A stretch of DNA of 64,000 bases from Oryzicola mucosus (GTDB taxonomy: Bacteria; Pseudomonadota; Alphaproteobacteria; Rhizobiales; Rhizobiaceae). The number at the start of each line of letters is the position of its first letter. Within the stretch, counting starts at the first letter, position 1. The stretch lies in assembly GCF_014534685.1 (NCBI RefSeq), contig NZ_JACVVX010000003.1, forward strand, positions 496,001 to 560,000, written 5' to 3'. Position numbers and translations under genes: made by a program. The notes under the pieces were generated by a model. It saw only the letters and a program-made list of their open reading frames with translations, was not told where the DNA came from and did no database searches. Of the stretch, positions 45,933-55,264 are shown piece after piece.

Positions 45933-47095
45933 CCCTGAAAGCCTTTATCGGCGCGCGCATCTTCGACGGTCTTTCCTGGCATGAGGATGCTGCCTTGCTA
46001 GTCTCCGATGGCAGGGTTTCCGGCATCGTACCGACAGGGCGAGTGCCCGTCGATGCGCGGAGACACGATGCCAACGGGGGCATGCTGGCACCCGGTTTCA
46101 TCGACCTGCAGGTCAATGGCGGCGGCGGCGTGATGCTGAACGACGCGCCCACTGTGGACGGCCTGCGGCAGATCTGTTCCGCGCATGCGCAATTCGGCAC
46201 CACGGCCCTCCTGCCGACGCTGATCACCGACACGCCGGATACAACCACCGCGACGATTGAGGCGGGGAAGCAGGCGCTGGCCCAGGGCGTTCCCGGCTTT
46301 CTCGGCCTGCATCTCGAAGGCCCGCATTTGTCGGTGGCGCGCAAGGGCGCTCACGACCCCAGTCTCATCCGCCCGATGCGGCAATCGGATCTGGACCAGC
46401 TTCTGGCCTGCAAGGAAGCTTTTCCGGCGATGATGCTGACGGTGGCGGTGGAGAGCGTCACACCAGAGCAGGTGTCGCGGCTGGCGGAAGCCGGCTTCAT
46501 CGTCAGCATCGGCCACACAGAGGCGAGCTACGAGACTGCGGAGAACTATGCCAAAGCCGGTGCGCGCTGCGTCACGCATCTGTTCAACGCCATGAGCCCG
46601 CTGGGTCACCGCCAGCCCGGCCTGGTGGGTGCCGGGCTCGATCTCGGCGCACTGCATTGCGGCATCATCGCCGATGGCATCCATGTCCATCCCGCCGCCA
46701 TGGCTGTTGCGTTGCGGGCTAAGCAGGGACCTGGGAAAATCTTCATCGTTACCGACGCCATGTCGCCCATCGGCACACACCTCCAGAGCTTTACCCTCAA
46801 CGGCCGCGAAATCCTGCGCAAGGACGGCACACTGACGCTCGCCGACGGCACACTCGCCGGAGCGGACATCGACATGGTCTCGTCGGTTCGCTTCGTCTAC
46901 GAAAAGCTCGGGCTGCCGCTCGACGAAGCCCTGCGCATGGCCAGTGCCTATCCGGCGGAAGCGGCGCGGATCGACGATCGCAAAGGCTTTCTCACAAATG
47001 GCTACGATGCCGATTTCGTGCTGCTGGGCGACGAGCTCGGCATGAAAAGCACCTGGATCGGTGGTGCGTGCGTGTTCGAGCGCGTGCTAGGATAA
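45929..47095 (+). CDS. nagA: N-acetylglucosamine-6-phosphate deacetylase NagA
   Basis: 388 aa amidohydrolase from the ATG at 45929. Metal- and substrate-site motifs are GFIDLQVNGGGG, HLEGPHLS, GHTEASYE, THLFNAMSPLGHRQPG and the catalytic Asp in TDAMSPIG. It removes acetate from GlcNAc-6-P made by the kinase or MurQ. Last gene of the rightward operon, overlapping the convergent AraC gene by 9 bp. Confidence 0.95.
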   Translation: MTLKAFIGARIFDGLSWHEDAALLVSDGRVSGIVPTGRVPVDARRHDANGGMLAPGFIDLQVNGGGGVMLNDAPTVDGLRQICSAHAQFGTTALLPTLITDTPDTTTATIEAGKQALAQGVPGFLGLHLEGPHLSVARKGAHDPSLIRPMRQSDLDQLLACKEAFPAMMLTVAVESVTPEQVSRLAEAGFIVSIGHTEASYETAENYAKAGARCVTHLFNAMSPLGHRQPGLVGAGLDLGALHCGIIADGIHVHPAAMAVALRAKQGPGKIFIVTDAMSPIGTHLQSFTLNGREILRKDGTLTLADGTLAGADIDMVSSVRFVYEKLGLPLDEALRMASAYPAEAARIDDRKGFLTNGYDADFVLLGDELGMKSTWIGGACVFERVLG

Positions 47096-48067
47096 GGGTG
47101 CCTTGAGCCCGCCCGGCGGATGACCGGTGATGCGTTTGAAAGCCCGGCTGAATGCGGCTTGCGAGCTGTAGCCAAGCCGGTGCGCGGCGGTCTCGATGGG
47201 CATGCGGTCGCGACCTATCCATTGCGCGGCAAGCCGCATGCGTAGTTCCGTCAGATAGTGAACAGGCGTCATCCCGGTGACCTCCAGGAAGCGCTCGGCA
47301 AAGACCGAACGCGAGCTGTTCATCTCGGCGGCAAGTTCTGCAACCGTCCAGTTGCGGCCGGGGTCGCGATGCAAAGCGGCTATGACTCGGCCCAGCCTCG
47401 GGTCGCGCAAAGCGGCCACCCAACCGCTCGAATCGCCGCAGCCGCACTCTACCCAGGCGCGGACGATGAAAGCCGACACGACATCGGCGAGACGCGCCAG
47501 AATGCCGGCAAAGCCGGCGCGTTCCTCGCGCGTTTCCCGTTCCATCGCTTCGAGCATCGGAAGGATTTCCGGGTATCGACCCAAAAGCGTGCCGACCAGC
47601 AGCACCTCCGGCATCAGCCCGACCATCATATGCATGCTGCCGAGATCGAAATCCATGCAGCCGCTGAAGATCAGCGCGTCTTGGCTGCGGCAGGTCTCGG
47701 TGGCGCAATCCTTGACGGCGCTGACGCTCCGGCACAAAGGCGCGGCGTTCAGGCCGCCAATGTCACGGCTCGGCTGATCGGGCGCCGAAGACAACTCGTG
47801 GCGCCCGCCGCGCGGCAGCAGCACGGCATCGCCGGCATTCATTTCATGCACCACCCCCTCAGGGCTGCGCAGGAAAACAGGGCCACGCGCTACAAAATGA
47901 AACTGCGCCCTGCCCTCGACTTCGCCGAAACCTATGCCGAAGGGCGGCGTCATCTGGATGCGGCGATAGTCGAGCCCGACAAGCCGCATGCCCATCAGCA
48001 ACTCGCTGACGAGATCGGCTGGCGGCTGCTCGGTTGCCAAAGTGGTATCGGACGTTCGATCAAGCAT
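47087..48067 (-). CDS. AraC-family regulator with N-terminal cupin
   Basis: 326 aa from the ATG at 48067. An N-terminal cupin-type ligand domain (FHFVARGPVFLRSPEGVVHEMNAGDAVLLPRGGRHELSS) is followed by a two-HTH AraC domain (NWTVAELAAEMNSSRSVFAERFLEVTGMTPVHYLTELRMRLAAQWI...AAHRLGYSSQAAFSRAFKRITGHPP). It is divergent from an MFS exporter with an 80-bp gap, the usual layout for a regulator and its target. The ligand is unknown. Confidence 0.9.
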   Translation of the reverse strand: MLDRTSDTTLATEQPPADLVSELLMGMRLVGLDYRRIQMTPPFGIGFGEVEGRAQFHFVARGPVFLRSPEGVVHEMNAGDAVLLPRGGRHELSSAPDQPSRDIGGLNAAPLCRSVSAVKDCATETCRSQDALIFSGCMDFDLGSMHMMVGLMPEVLLVGTLLGRYPEILPMLEAMERETREERAGFAGILARLADVVSAFIVRAWVECGCGDSSGWVAALRDPRLGRVIAALHRDPGRNWTVAELAAEMNSSRSVFAERFLEVTGMTPVHYLTELRMRLAAQWIGRDRMPIETAAHRLGYSSQAAFSRAFKRITGHPPGGLKAPLS

Positions 48068-48147
48068 TTCGGATTTTATGGCATAGAACGTCCGGTTCGT
48101 CCAGTCTATCTGTGCTGCACTGCAATACGTTATCGAAAGGATCGGCC

Positions 48148-49347
48148 ATGAGCCCTTCTCCAACTTCAACGGCTGTGCGGCCCGATGTTCCAGCATGGGC
48201 GGCGGTCGTTTCCGTCGCACTTGGCGTCTTCGGCCTCGTCACGGCCGAGTTCCTGCCGGCGAGCCTCCTGACGCCGATGGCCGCGGACCTCGGTATTTCA
48301 GAGGGCGTGGCGGGCCAGGCGGTAACCGCAACGGCCGTGATCGCTCTCCTCACCAGCCTTGTCACCGCCACCGCCACCCGCAGCATCGACCGGCGGCATC
48401 TGCTGATCGGCTTTTCGTTGCTTTTGGTGGCGTCGAACCTTCTGGTGGCCCTCGCACCAAATCTGCCATTGCTGCTTCTGGGCCGTGTCATGCTCGGCGT
48501 CGCGCTCGGCGGCTTCTGGACCATGTCGACGGCGGTCGTTATGCGGCTGGTACCGGACGAATCCGTACCACGCGCGCTGTCGATCGTGTTCAGCGGCGTT
48601 GCGGCCGCCACCATCGCAGCAGCACCGATCGGCAGCTATGTCGGCGACATCGCCGGCTGGCGCAGCGTCTTCCTGATGGCCGCCGGGCTCGGATTGGTCA
48701 CGCTTTTGGCGCAGATCGGGACTTTGCCGAAGATGGCTCCGAGCGCGTCAGTGATCAAGTTGCGCACAATGGTCGACGTGCTGCTGCGGCCTGGCCTCGG
48801 CCTCGGCATGCTGTCCGCCATGCTCGTCTTCACCGGACACTTCGCCTTTTTCACCTATATCCGTCCGTTCCTGGAGACGGTCACGGGCGTCGGCATCAGC
48901 GCGGTTTCGGCGATCCTGCTCGGCTTCGGCGTGGCGAATTTTCTGGGTACGCTGCTTGCCGGCGCGCTGATCGAACGCAGCCTCCGTCTCACTTTGGTGT
49001 TGACGCCGCTGTTCATGGCCGTGCTGGGTATGGGCCTCGTGGCTTTCGGGGGTGTACCCGCAGGCGCCGCCGTCATGGTCGCGCTTTGGGGCCTCGCATT
49101 CGGAACGGTGCCTGTAGCATGGACGACGTGGCTCACACGGACAGCGCCCGACCAGGCGGAGACCGCAGGCGGACTGCTGGTCGCAGCCATCCAGTTCGCG
49201 ATAGCCTTGGGTGCGGCCGCTGGCGGAGCGATCTTCGACCTCAACGGTGCAACCGGCGTGTTCACGGCAAGCGCCGCGGTCCTGCTGCTCGCCGCCTTGG
49301 TGATCGTCACCCGCATCAGGCCGAGCCGGGTTATGGCACCCGCCTGA
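48148..49347 (+). CDS. MFS exporter (DHA1 family, AraJ/sugar-efflux type)
   Basis: 399 aa from the ATG at 48148, preceded by AAAGGA. Twelve membrane helices are predicted. The motif-A-like loop is TATRSIDRRHLLIGFSLL, with LLGRVMLGVALGGFWTMSTAVVMRLVP typical of AraJ/YdhP-type efflux proteins. It probably exports drugs or sugars under control of the divergent AraC regulator. A hairpin terminator lies 22 bp downstream. Confidence 0.88.
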   Translation: MSPSPTSTAVRPDVPAWAAVVSVALGVFGLVTAEFLPASLLTPMAADLGISEGVAGQAVTATAVIALLTSLVTATATRSIDRRHLLIGFSLLLVASNLLVALAPNLPLLLLGRVMLGVALGGFWTMSTAVVMRLVPDESVPRALSIVFSGVAAATIAAAPIGSYVGDIAGWRSVFLMAAGLGLVTLLAQIGTLPKMAPSASVIKLRTMVDVLLRPGLGLGMLSAMLVFTGHFAFFTYIRPFLETVTGVGISAVSAILLGFGVANFLGTLLAGALIERSLRLTLVLTPLFMAVLGMGLVAFGGVPAGAAVMVALWGLAFGTVPVAWTTWLTRTAPDQAETAGGLLVAAIQFAIALGAAAGGAIFDLNGATGVFTASAAVLLLAALVIVTRIRPSRVMAPA

Positions 49348-49369
49348 CTCGAGGCTTCATCGAACGAAC

Positions 49370-49394
49370 CCGGCACCGTCACTGGCGGTGCCGG
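49370..49394 (+). terminator. Hairpin after the MFS gene
   Basis: CCGGCACCG (49370-49378) and CGGTGCCGG (49386-49394) form a perfect 9-bp stem with a 7-nt loop. No T-tract follows, so it is a moderate terminator candidate. Confidence 0.55.
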
Positions 49395-49513
49395 CCTCGA
49401 AAGAGAGTATTTGCACAACGCTGAAATACAATCGCCGGACGCTCCGCAACGTTTGTGGGCAAACGACTTCGTGATACTACCGCGGGTGAAGTTGTCTGCT
49501 GTTGGAGAAGCGC

Positions 49514-50137
49514 GTGGATTCGTCGAATGCCAGCCTGGTCGGTGCGGGAGCCGAACCGGCCTCTTCTCGCATCCAACAGATCATGAGCGTTGCCGGCCAG
49601 ATTTTTGCCAAGAAGGGGTATGACGGGACCTCAATGCGCGAAATCGCCGAGGCCTGCGACATCTCCAAGGCGCTGCTTTACCATCACTTCAAAAGCAAGG
49701 AAGAGATTTACTCGCGCGTGGTCGTGGATTCCGGCAAGCGACTCTACGATTATGTCGACGCTCAGGTCGCAGCCCAAACCAGCCCGACCGAAAAGCTGCG
49801 CGCCTTCATGGTCTCATCGGCAAACTACTTCGAGGAGAACCGATGGGGATGGATAGCGGCCGCGTCGGCGTTCTGGAACGAAACGGACAGTGAGACACGC
49901 GACGAACGCATCGCCCGACGCGACCGTTATGAACACCAGTTGCGGGACATCCTGCAGGAAGCGGTCGACAAGGGCGAGATACGCCCGGAGGTCGACGTTG
50001 CCATGGCCGGGCGGCTTGTCCTCTCATCCATCAACTGGATGTATCGTTGGTACAAGCCGGAAAAGCAGATGAAGGCCGGCGAGATCGCCGAGGCCTATTT
50101 CGAGATGATCTTCGAAGGCTTGCGTTTGCGCGACTGA
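49514..50137 (+). CDS. TetR-family transcriptional regulator
   Basis: 207 aa if it starts at the GTG at 49514 with GGAG 6 nt upstream; a TTG at 49502 in frame would add four residues but would overlap the SD. The HTH is GTSMREIAEACDISKALLYHHFKSKEEIYSRVV. The C-terminal ligand domain is helical and of unknown specificity. Related regulators often control acyl-CoA or fatty-acid catabolism. The nearest matching operator is the perfect palindrome at 61956-61979 before the enoyl-CoA hydratase operon. Confidence 0.88.
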   Translation: MDSSNASLVGAGAEPASSRIQQIMSVAGQIFAKKGYDGTSMREIAEACDISKALLYHHFKSKEEIYSRVVVDSGKRLYDYVDAQVAAQTSPTEKLRAFMVSSANYFEENRWGWIAAASAFWNETDSETRDERIARRDRYEHQLRDILQEAVDKGEIRPEVDVAMAGRLVLSSINWMYRWYKPEKQMKAGEIAEAYFEMIFEGLRLRD

Positions 50138-50184
50138 CCGCGCGCCCGACCGGCGCGACGGTCGAACGTTGCCGAAACGCCGGG

Positions 50185-50958
50185 CTATTCAATGATCGCC
50201 ACAGCCCGCGTCCAGCCGGCGGAAGCTTTTTCGATCTTCACCGGGAAGCAGCTGATCGTAAAACCAGTCGAGGGCAATTGCTCTAGCTGATGCAGCTTCT
50301 CGATGTGGCAGTAACCGGTGTGGCGCCCCGCCTTGTGGCCCTCCCAGATCAGTGACGCGTCGCCCGTCTCGGCATATTTCTTCGCCGTATGCACGAAAGG
50401 CGCGTCCCAGCTCCAGCCGTCGATCCCGGTGACCCGGATGCCCTTGTCGAGCAGGTACATCGTCGCCTCATAGCCCATGCCGCAGCCGCTCGCGACATAA
50501 TCGGGCTGGCCAAATTTCGCACCCGCCGACGTGTTGACCACGACGATTTCGAGAGGCTTGAGCTCGTGGCCGATTCGCTTCAGCTCCGCTTCCACATCTG
50601 CGGCAGTCGCCACATAGCCATCAGGGAAATGCCGGAAGTCGAGCTTGACGCCAGGCTGGTAGCACCATTCCAACGGAATATCGTCGATCCGCCAGGAAGG
50701 CTCGCCATGGTTCATCGTCGGATGATAGTGCCACGGCGCATCGAGATGCGTGCCGTTATGCGTTGACAGCGTAACCTTCTCGACCGCCCAGCCGGCGTGA
50801 TCGGGGAGATCCTCCGCCTTCAGCCCGGGAAAGAACTGCAGCAACTGCTCCAAGCTCTGGGTATGGTCGATATAGGTGACCGACGGGATCTGGATCGGCG
50901 GGTCGGCCGGAATGTCGTTGGCGATCGGGACCGACAGATCGATAATGCGACGGCTCAT
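50185..50958 (-). CDS. Cyclase-family hydrolase (KynB-like fold, PF04199)
   Basis: 257 aa. The family metal signature HNGTHLDAPWHY is present, with later conserved residues in SGCGMGYEATMYLL and GIDGWSWDAPF. Members are metal-dependent amidases or hydrolases such as N-formylkynurenine formamidase and isatin hydrolase. No other tryptophan catabolic gene is near. It follows the FAH-family gene by 22 bp in the same direction, so the two probably act in sequence on a ring-opened or cyclic metabolite. Confidence 0.85.
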   Translation of the reverse strand: MSRRIIDLSVPIANDIPADPPIQIPSVTYIDHTQSLEQLLQFFPGLKAEDLPDHAGWAVEKVTLSTHNGTHLDAPWHYHPTMNHGEPSWRIDDIPLEWCYQPGVKLDFRHFPDGYVATAADVEAELKRIGHELKPLEIVVVNTSAGAKFGQPDYVASGCGMGYEATMYLLDKGIRVTGIDGWSWDAPFVHTAKKYAETGDASLIWEGHKAGRHTGYCHIEKLHQLEQLPSTGFTISCFPVKIEKASAGWTRAVAIIE

Positions 50959-50980
50959 GGTTTCCTCCCTATTCTAAGTG

Positions 50981-51967
50981 TCAGGCCTGCTGGCGAACGA
51001 CCGTGTTTCGCAAGATGCCGATGCCTTCGATTTCGAGCTCGACGACATCTCCATCCTCCAGGAAGAGACCCGTTTCCAGCCCGCAGCCATTACCGATTGT
51101 GCCGGAGCCGATGAACTCGCCGGCGTGCACCGTCTCGTCCTGCGACATGTGAGCTAGTATCTTCTCGAAACTGAACAGCATGCCGGCCGTGGTGCTCTTG
51201 CAGCGCGTCTCGCCGTTCACACGGACGCTCGCCTTCAACCGGTAAGGATCGGGAAGCTCGTCCTTCGTCACGATCCATGGCCCGAGCACATTGGCGCCGT
51301 CGAAGCTCTTGCCCTTTGCCGGCCCGAGCCAGCCCGGCATTTCCATGCTCTGCTGGTCGCGCGCGGAGAAATCGTTGAAGATCGTGTAACCGAAAATGTG
51401 GTCGCGCGCCTCGGCTTCCTGAATGTTGCTGCCGGTCTTGCCGACCACGATGCCATATTCGAGCTCGTAGTCCATCACCTTGGAGTAGCGCGGCCATTTG
51501 ACGGTGGCGTCATGCCCCTGAACGATCATGCGGTTGGTGATGTAGTAGATCGGAATCCTCCGATAGATGTCTGCGAGCGGCGGCAAGGGCTCGGCATCGA
51601 GTGCGGCAAGCGCCTTGGCATCTCCAGCCGCCACCAGCCGCCGCATGCCACGTCCGGATTGGCGGATATGCGTCTCGTAGCTCATCCCGTCGCGCATCTG
51701 ACGCGGCTCGGGAAGCGGTGAAAGCAGTGTGATATCGGCGATGGCGTCCGAGAGCTCGGCAACGTGCTTGTGGGTTTCGAACAGCTCTGATGCCTGCTCC
51801 AGCGCGGCAGCACCCCCATCGATCAGCTCAAGCATGGAGGCGAATGCCGGCACCTCGCGTCCGGCATGACGCGCCGCAGCGGCAAGGTCGAAGAGGCGTT
51901 GCTCATTGTCGTGCACGAGGCCGATCCGCCGCGCGCCGCCTTTGGTTTGATATGTCGCCAGCTTCAT
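50981..51967 (-). CDS. Fumarylacetoacetate hydrolase (FAH) family protein
   Basis: 328 aa. The metal ligands of the FAH fold are in DYELEYGIVVGKTG and FNDFSARDQQ, with the later SGTIGNGCGLETGLFLEDGD segment. Substrates in this family include fumarylacetoacetate, 2-oxohept-enedioate and acylpyruvates. It is not next to hmgA or maiA, so tyrosine degradation is unlikely. It is divergent from the ABC importer at 52061 with a 93-bp gap. Confidence 0.88.
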   Translation of the reverse strand: MKLATYQTKGGARRIGLVHDNEQRLFDLAAAARHAGREVPAFASMLELIDGGAAALEQASELFETHKHVAELSDAIADITLLSPLPEPRQMRDGMSYETHIRQSGRGMRRLVAAGDAKALAALDAEPLPPLADIYRRIPIYYITNRMIVQGHDATVKWPRYSKVMDYELEYGIVVGKTGSNIQEAEARDHIFGYTIFNDFSARDQQSMEMPGWLGPAKGKSFDGANVLGPWIVTKDELPDPYRLKASVRVNGETRCKSTTAGMLFSFEKILAHMSQDETVHAGEFIGSGTIGNGCGLETGLFLEDGDVVELEIEGIGILRNTVVRQQA

Positions 51968-52060
51968 CTCGTCCTCCCGCTTGCGATTATATAGAATTCA
52001 TGTTTTTATCGATATTCGAAACCGGCTGATTTGGGAAGCCGGAATCTTGGGAGGAGTTTT

Positions 52061-52996
52061 ATGACTTTGTTTTCGAAGGCCGCCTTGGGCGGCGTATTCA
52101 TGCTGTTTGCCTGGAATGGCACGGCGACCGCTCAGACCGCGCTTAACATCGGCTGCACAGCTACAACCGACTGCGCATCGGCCGCGGTCGCGCTTGAAGA
52201 AGGCATCTTCAAGAAGAACGGGCTTGACGTGACGATGACGCTCATCGGCATCAACTCGAACATCCCCGCGGCTCTCTTGTCCAACTCGATCCAGATCGGC
52301 GGCCCGACGCCGTCGGTCTTCCTGCAGGCCGTGGATGGCGGGCTGGACCTGGTCGCCGTTGCGGGTGCAAGCTCCACCTCCAAGGCGACGTTCGACACCG
52401 CCGGCGTGGTGGCGACAGAGGCCAGCGGCATCAAGGAGCCCAAGGATTTCGTCGGCAAGAAGGTCGGCGCACCGGGTATCGGCGCATTTTTGCAGGTGCT
52501 GTTTTCCAAATGGCTGATCGATAACGGTGTCGACCCGAAAGGCGTGAATTTCGTCGAGGTTACGTTCCCGACCATGAACGATACGCTCAAATCGGGCGCG
52601 GTCGATGCGGTGGTGACGGCCGAACCGATGATGTCACGCATCATCGCCAGCAAGACCGGCGCGCCGGCGGGCTATTTCCTCGAGACCTTGCCCGAACGTC
52701 GCCCCCAGATCGTCTACGCCTCGACCCGCGAGTGGGCAGATGCCAATGCGGAAGCGCTGAAAGCCTTCCGCAGCTCGATCGACGAAGCCGCCAAGATCGT
52801 CAACGAAAACCCTGAAAAGGGGCGCACCGCGATTTCGAACTTTACGAAAATTCCGATGGATGTGCTGTCCAACATGAAGCTTTCGGTGGCCGATCCAAAG
52901 CTCGAAACAGAACAGCTCGACTGGTGGGTCGCCACCATGGACGAGCAAAACATGCTGCAGGCCAAGCCGGACACTTCAACGCTGATCCAGAAATGA
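52061..52996 (+). CDS. ABC importer binding protein (SsuA/TauA/NMT1-like)
   Basis: 311 aa. The ATG at 52061 follows GGGAGGAG. The signal peptide (MTLFSKAALGGVFMLFAWNGTATA) is cut near QTALN. The mature protein is NMT1/SsuA-like (ALEEGIFKKNGLDVTMTLIG, VGKKVGAPGIGAFLQVLFSKWLIDNGVDP, AVVTAEPMMSRII). Such proteins bind sulfonates, taurine, pyrimidine precursors or aromatic acids. The stop overlaps the start of a GntR regulator (ATGA). Confidence 0.9.
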   Translation: MTLFSKAALGGVFMLFAWNGTATAQTALNIGCTATTDCASAAVALEEGIFKKNGLDVTMTLIGINSNIPAALLSNSIQIGGPTPSVFLQAVDGGLDLVAVAGASSTSKATFDTAGVVATEASGIKEPKDFVGKKVGAPGIGAFLQVLFSKWLIDNGVDPKGVNFVEVTFPTMNDTLKSGAVDAVVTAEPMMSRIIASKTGAPAGYFLETLPERRPQIVYASTREWADANAEALKAFRSSIDEAAKIVNENPEKGRTAISNFTKIPMDVLSNMKLSVADPKLETEQLDWWVATMDEQNMLQAKPDTSTLIQK

Positions 52997-53715
52997 CAAT
53001 GACCCAGACCCCACCCACCCTGTTCGGGGAGGCTGCGCATCACGCAACGTCGGAGACGTTGAGCGAGCGAGCAGCGGCTCTTATCGAACACGATGTGCTG
53101 GGTGGGGTTTGGCAGCCTGGCGAGCGGCTGGGCGTGCAGGCGCTTTCCAGCCGCTACGGCATCGGCGCGACGCCACTGCGCGAGGGGCTGTCCCGTCTTG
53201 TCTCGCGGGGGTTGATCTCCGCGGTCGGCCAGAAGGGTTTTCGCGTTGCCAGCATCTCGAAGGGGGATCTGGTCGACATCACGCTGGTGCGCACCATGAT
53301 CGAGCTGGAAGCGCTCAAGCGCTCGATCCGGGACGGCGGAGACGAGTGGGAAGCAGGCATCATGGCGTCGTTGCATCGCCTTGTCCGGTCGGTGGAACGA
53401 GACCCGGAGACAATGCGCGAAGGGGCACCGGAATTCGACCGTCTTCACAAGGCGTTTCACCGCGCCTTGCTCGAGGCCTGCGGCTCCGAAAGGTTGCTGC
53501 GCATGCATGACGATCTTTATTACCAAGCCTACCGCTACCGTCGCGCCATGATGCGCCGCTTTGCCGATCACCAGTTATTCATCGCCGAGCACCGCTCGCT
53601 GGCGGAAACTGTTTTGAGCCGCAATGCGAACGCGGCGGAAGCCTTCCTTGAGCGGCATTTGGCCCAGACCCTGCAAATCGTTTATGGCGGCGAAGAGCCC
53701 GGAGCATTGACGTGA
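52993..53715 (+). CDS. GntR-family regulator, FCD type
   Basis: 240 aa from the ATG at 52993; an ATG at 52999 is an equal alternative. The HTH is SERAAALIEHDVLGGVWQPGERLGVQALSSRYGIGATPLREGLSRLVSRGLI. The C-terminal FCD helical domain contains the metal-site histidines (FDRLHKAFHRALLEACGSERLL, AEHRSLAETVL). FCD regulators commonly sense small organic acids. It is embedded in the transporter operon, overlapping both the binding-protein and ATPase genes. Confidence 0.9.
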   Translation: MTMTQTPPTLFGEAAHHATSETLSERAAALIEHDVLGGVWQPGERLGVQALSSRYGIGATPLREGLSRLVSRGLISAVGQKGFRVASISKGDLVDITLVRTMIELEALKRSIRDGGDEWEAGIMASLHRLVRSVERDPETMREGAPEFDRLHKAFHRALLEACGSERLLRMHDDLYYQAYRYRRAMMRRFADHQLFIAEHRSLAETVLSRNANAAEAFLERHLAQTLQIVYGGEEPGALT

Positions 53716-54503
53716 GAGCACCGGACACAACCGTCAAGGCTACCGCGCCGGTCATCGCCTTCGACAAGATCACGCTCGCCTTCGGCGCAAAGACAATCAT
53801 CTCGGACCTCAGCCTCGAAATCGGCCGTGGCGAGATCGTCTGCGTCATCGGCCCGTCGGGCTGCGGCAAGACCACCGCACTCCGCGTGGCGGGAGGCTTG
53901 ATTCCCCCCACCAAGGGCACTGTCAGGCTGCTTGGCGAACCGATGGCAGGGCCACGGCGCGATGTCGCCATCGTCTTCCAGGATTACGCCAAGGCACTGC
54001 TGCCCTGGCGCACGGCGGCCGGAAACATTTCGCTGGCGCTGGAAGCCGCGGGCGTTGCGCAGTCAGAGCGCGGCGACCGCATCCGCGACCTGCTCGCCAA
54101 AGTCGGCCTTGCCGGCCACGAGGACAAATATCCCACGGAAATGTCGGGCGGCATGCAGCAGCGCATTCAGATCGCGCGCTGCCTGGCGCAGGACCCGGCG
54201 GTGCTTTTGATGGACGAGCCCTTCGGCGCACTGGATGCCATGACCCGCCAGGGCCTGCAGGACGAGATGCTGGCAATCGTCGCCGAAACCGGTGCGACCG
54301 TGTTCTTTGTCACCCACGACCTTGAAGAAGCCGTCTATCTCGGCGACCGGGTGATCGGGCTTTTGCCCCATCCCGGCCGGATCGGCATTGACCAGCGGAT
54401 CGATCTGCCCCGTCCCCGCAACCAGCTCGAAACCCGCGAGACGCCGGAATTCCTGCGCTTGCGCCGGACCTTGTTCGATTTCATCGAAAAGGCCGAACAT
54501 TGA
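53712..54503 (+). CDS. ABC importer ATP-binding protein (SsuB/TauB-like)
   Basis: 263 aa from the GTG at 53712, overlapping the GntR stop. Walker A GPSGCGKTT, Q-loop IVFQDYAKALLPWRT, signature MSGGMQQRIQIARCL, Walker B LLMDEPFGALD and H-loop FVTHDLEEAV are intact. The YAKALLPWRT stretch is typical of nitrate/sulfonate/taurine-type ATPases. It works with the two permeases encoded downstream. Confidence 0.93.
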   Translation: MRAPDTTVKATAPVIAFDKITLAFGAKTIISDLSLEIGRGEIVCVIGPSGCGKTTALRVAGGLIPPTKGTVRLLGEPMAGPRRDVAIVFQDYAKALLPWRTAAGNISLALEAAGVAQSERGDRIRDLLAKVGLAGHEDKYPTEMSGGMQQRIQIARCLAQDPAVLLMDEPFGALDAMTRQGLQDEMLAIVAETGATVFFVTHDLEEAVYLGDRVIGLLPHPGRIGIDQRIDLPRPRNQLETRETPEFLRLRRTLFDFIEKAEH

Positions 54504-55264
54504 AACGCGCATGGTGGAAAGGGCTGGTGGTTCCCGCGGCACTCATCGTGCTGGCTGAGCTTGCCATGCGCATCTACGGCTCGACATCGATGTCGCTTGC
54601 CGCACCCAGCGATATCGTCGCGGCGTTTTTTGCCATCATGTTCGACGGCTCCTTGCTGCTTGCCACCCGCGACACACTGGTTTCGGCGGGCACCGGATTT
54701 GCGGCAGGCGGCTTCATCGGCTTGGCTCTGGGCATCTTGTTTGGGCTCGTCAAACCGCTCGACAGGCTGATGGAGGTTACCATCGAGGCGATACGCCCGA
54801 TCCCGTCGGTCGCCATCCTGCCCATCGCCATGCTGGTGTTCGGCTTCGGCTATCGCATGGAAATTGCCATCGTCGCCTTCTCCTGCCTGTGGCCGGTGAT
54901 GATCATGACCCGTTCGGCCATGGCCGGCATCGAGCCACGCCTGCTTGAAGTTTCCCGCGCGCTGCGGCTATCGACATGGGACCGCGTGCGCAAGATCGTC
55001 CTGCCGGCTGCGCTGCCGCGCATCATGGTGGCGTTTCGTCTTGCAGCGTCGATTGCGTTGGTTGTGGCGGTGACGGTGGAAATCGCCGCCAATCCGCTCG
55101 GCCTCGGCTACGGCATTCTGGTGGCTCAGCAAGCGCTGCAACCCGCTGTCATGCTCGCCTATCTGGTCTGGATCGGCATGGTCGGCTACCTGCTCAACGC
55201 GGGCCTGTCCCTGATGCAGCAAAGGCTGTTCGGCAGGGCCGGACGGGTCGAGGCGGCGTCATGA
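54500..55264 (+). CDS. ABC importer permease 1 (SsuC/TauC-like)
   Basis: 254 aa from the TTG at 54500, which overlaps the ATPase stop; the only nearby ATG (54511) is out of frame. Six helices are predicted, with EAA loop LLEVSRALRLSTWDRVRKIVLPAALPRIM. The system has two different permease genes, so the channel is probably a heterodimer. Confidence 0.9.
   Translation: MKRAWWKGLVVPAALIVLAELAMRIYGSTSMSLAAPSDIVAAFFAIMFDGSLLLATRDTLVSAGTGFAAGGFIGLALGILFGLVKPLDRLMEVTIEAIRPIPSVAILPIAMLVFGFGYRMEIAIVAFSCLWPVMIMTRSAMAGIEPRLLEVSRALRLSTWDRVRKIVLPAALPRIMVAFRLAASIALVVAVTVEIAANPLGLGYGILVAQQALQPAVMLAYLVWIGMVGYLLNAGLSLMQQRLFGRAGRVEAAS

Noticed and set aside
51994-51999. GAATTC-centred operator for the GntR/FCD regulator before 52061
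   Set aside because: The symmetry does not extend beyond the six bases, so it is not a convincing operator.
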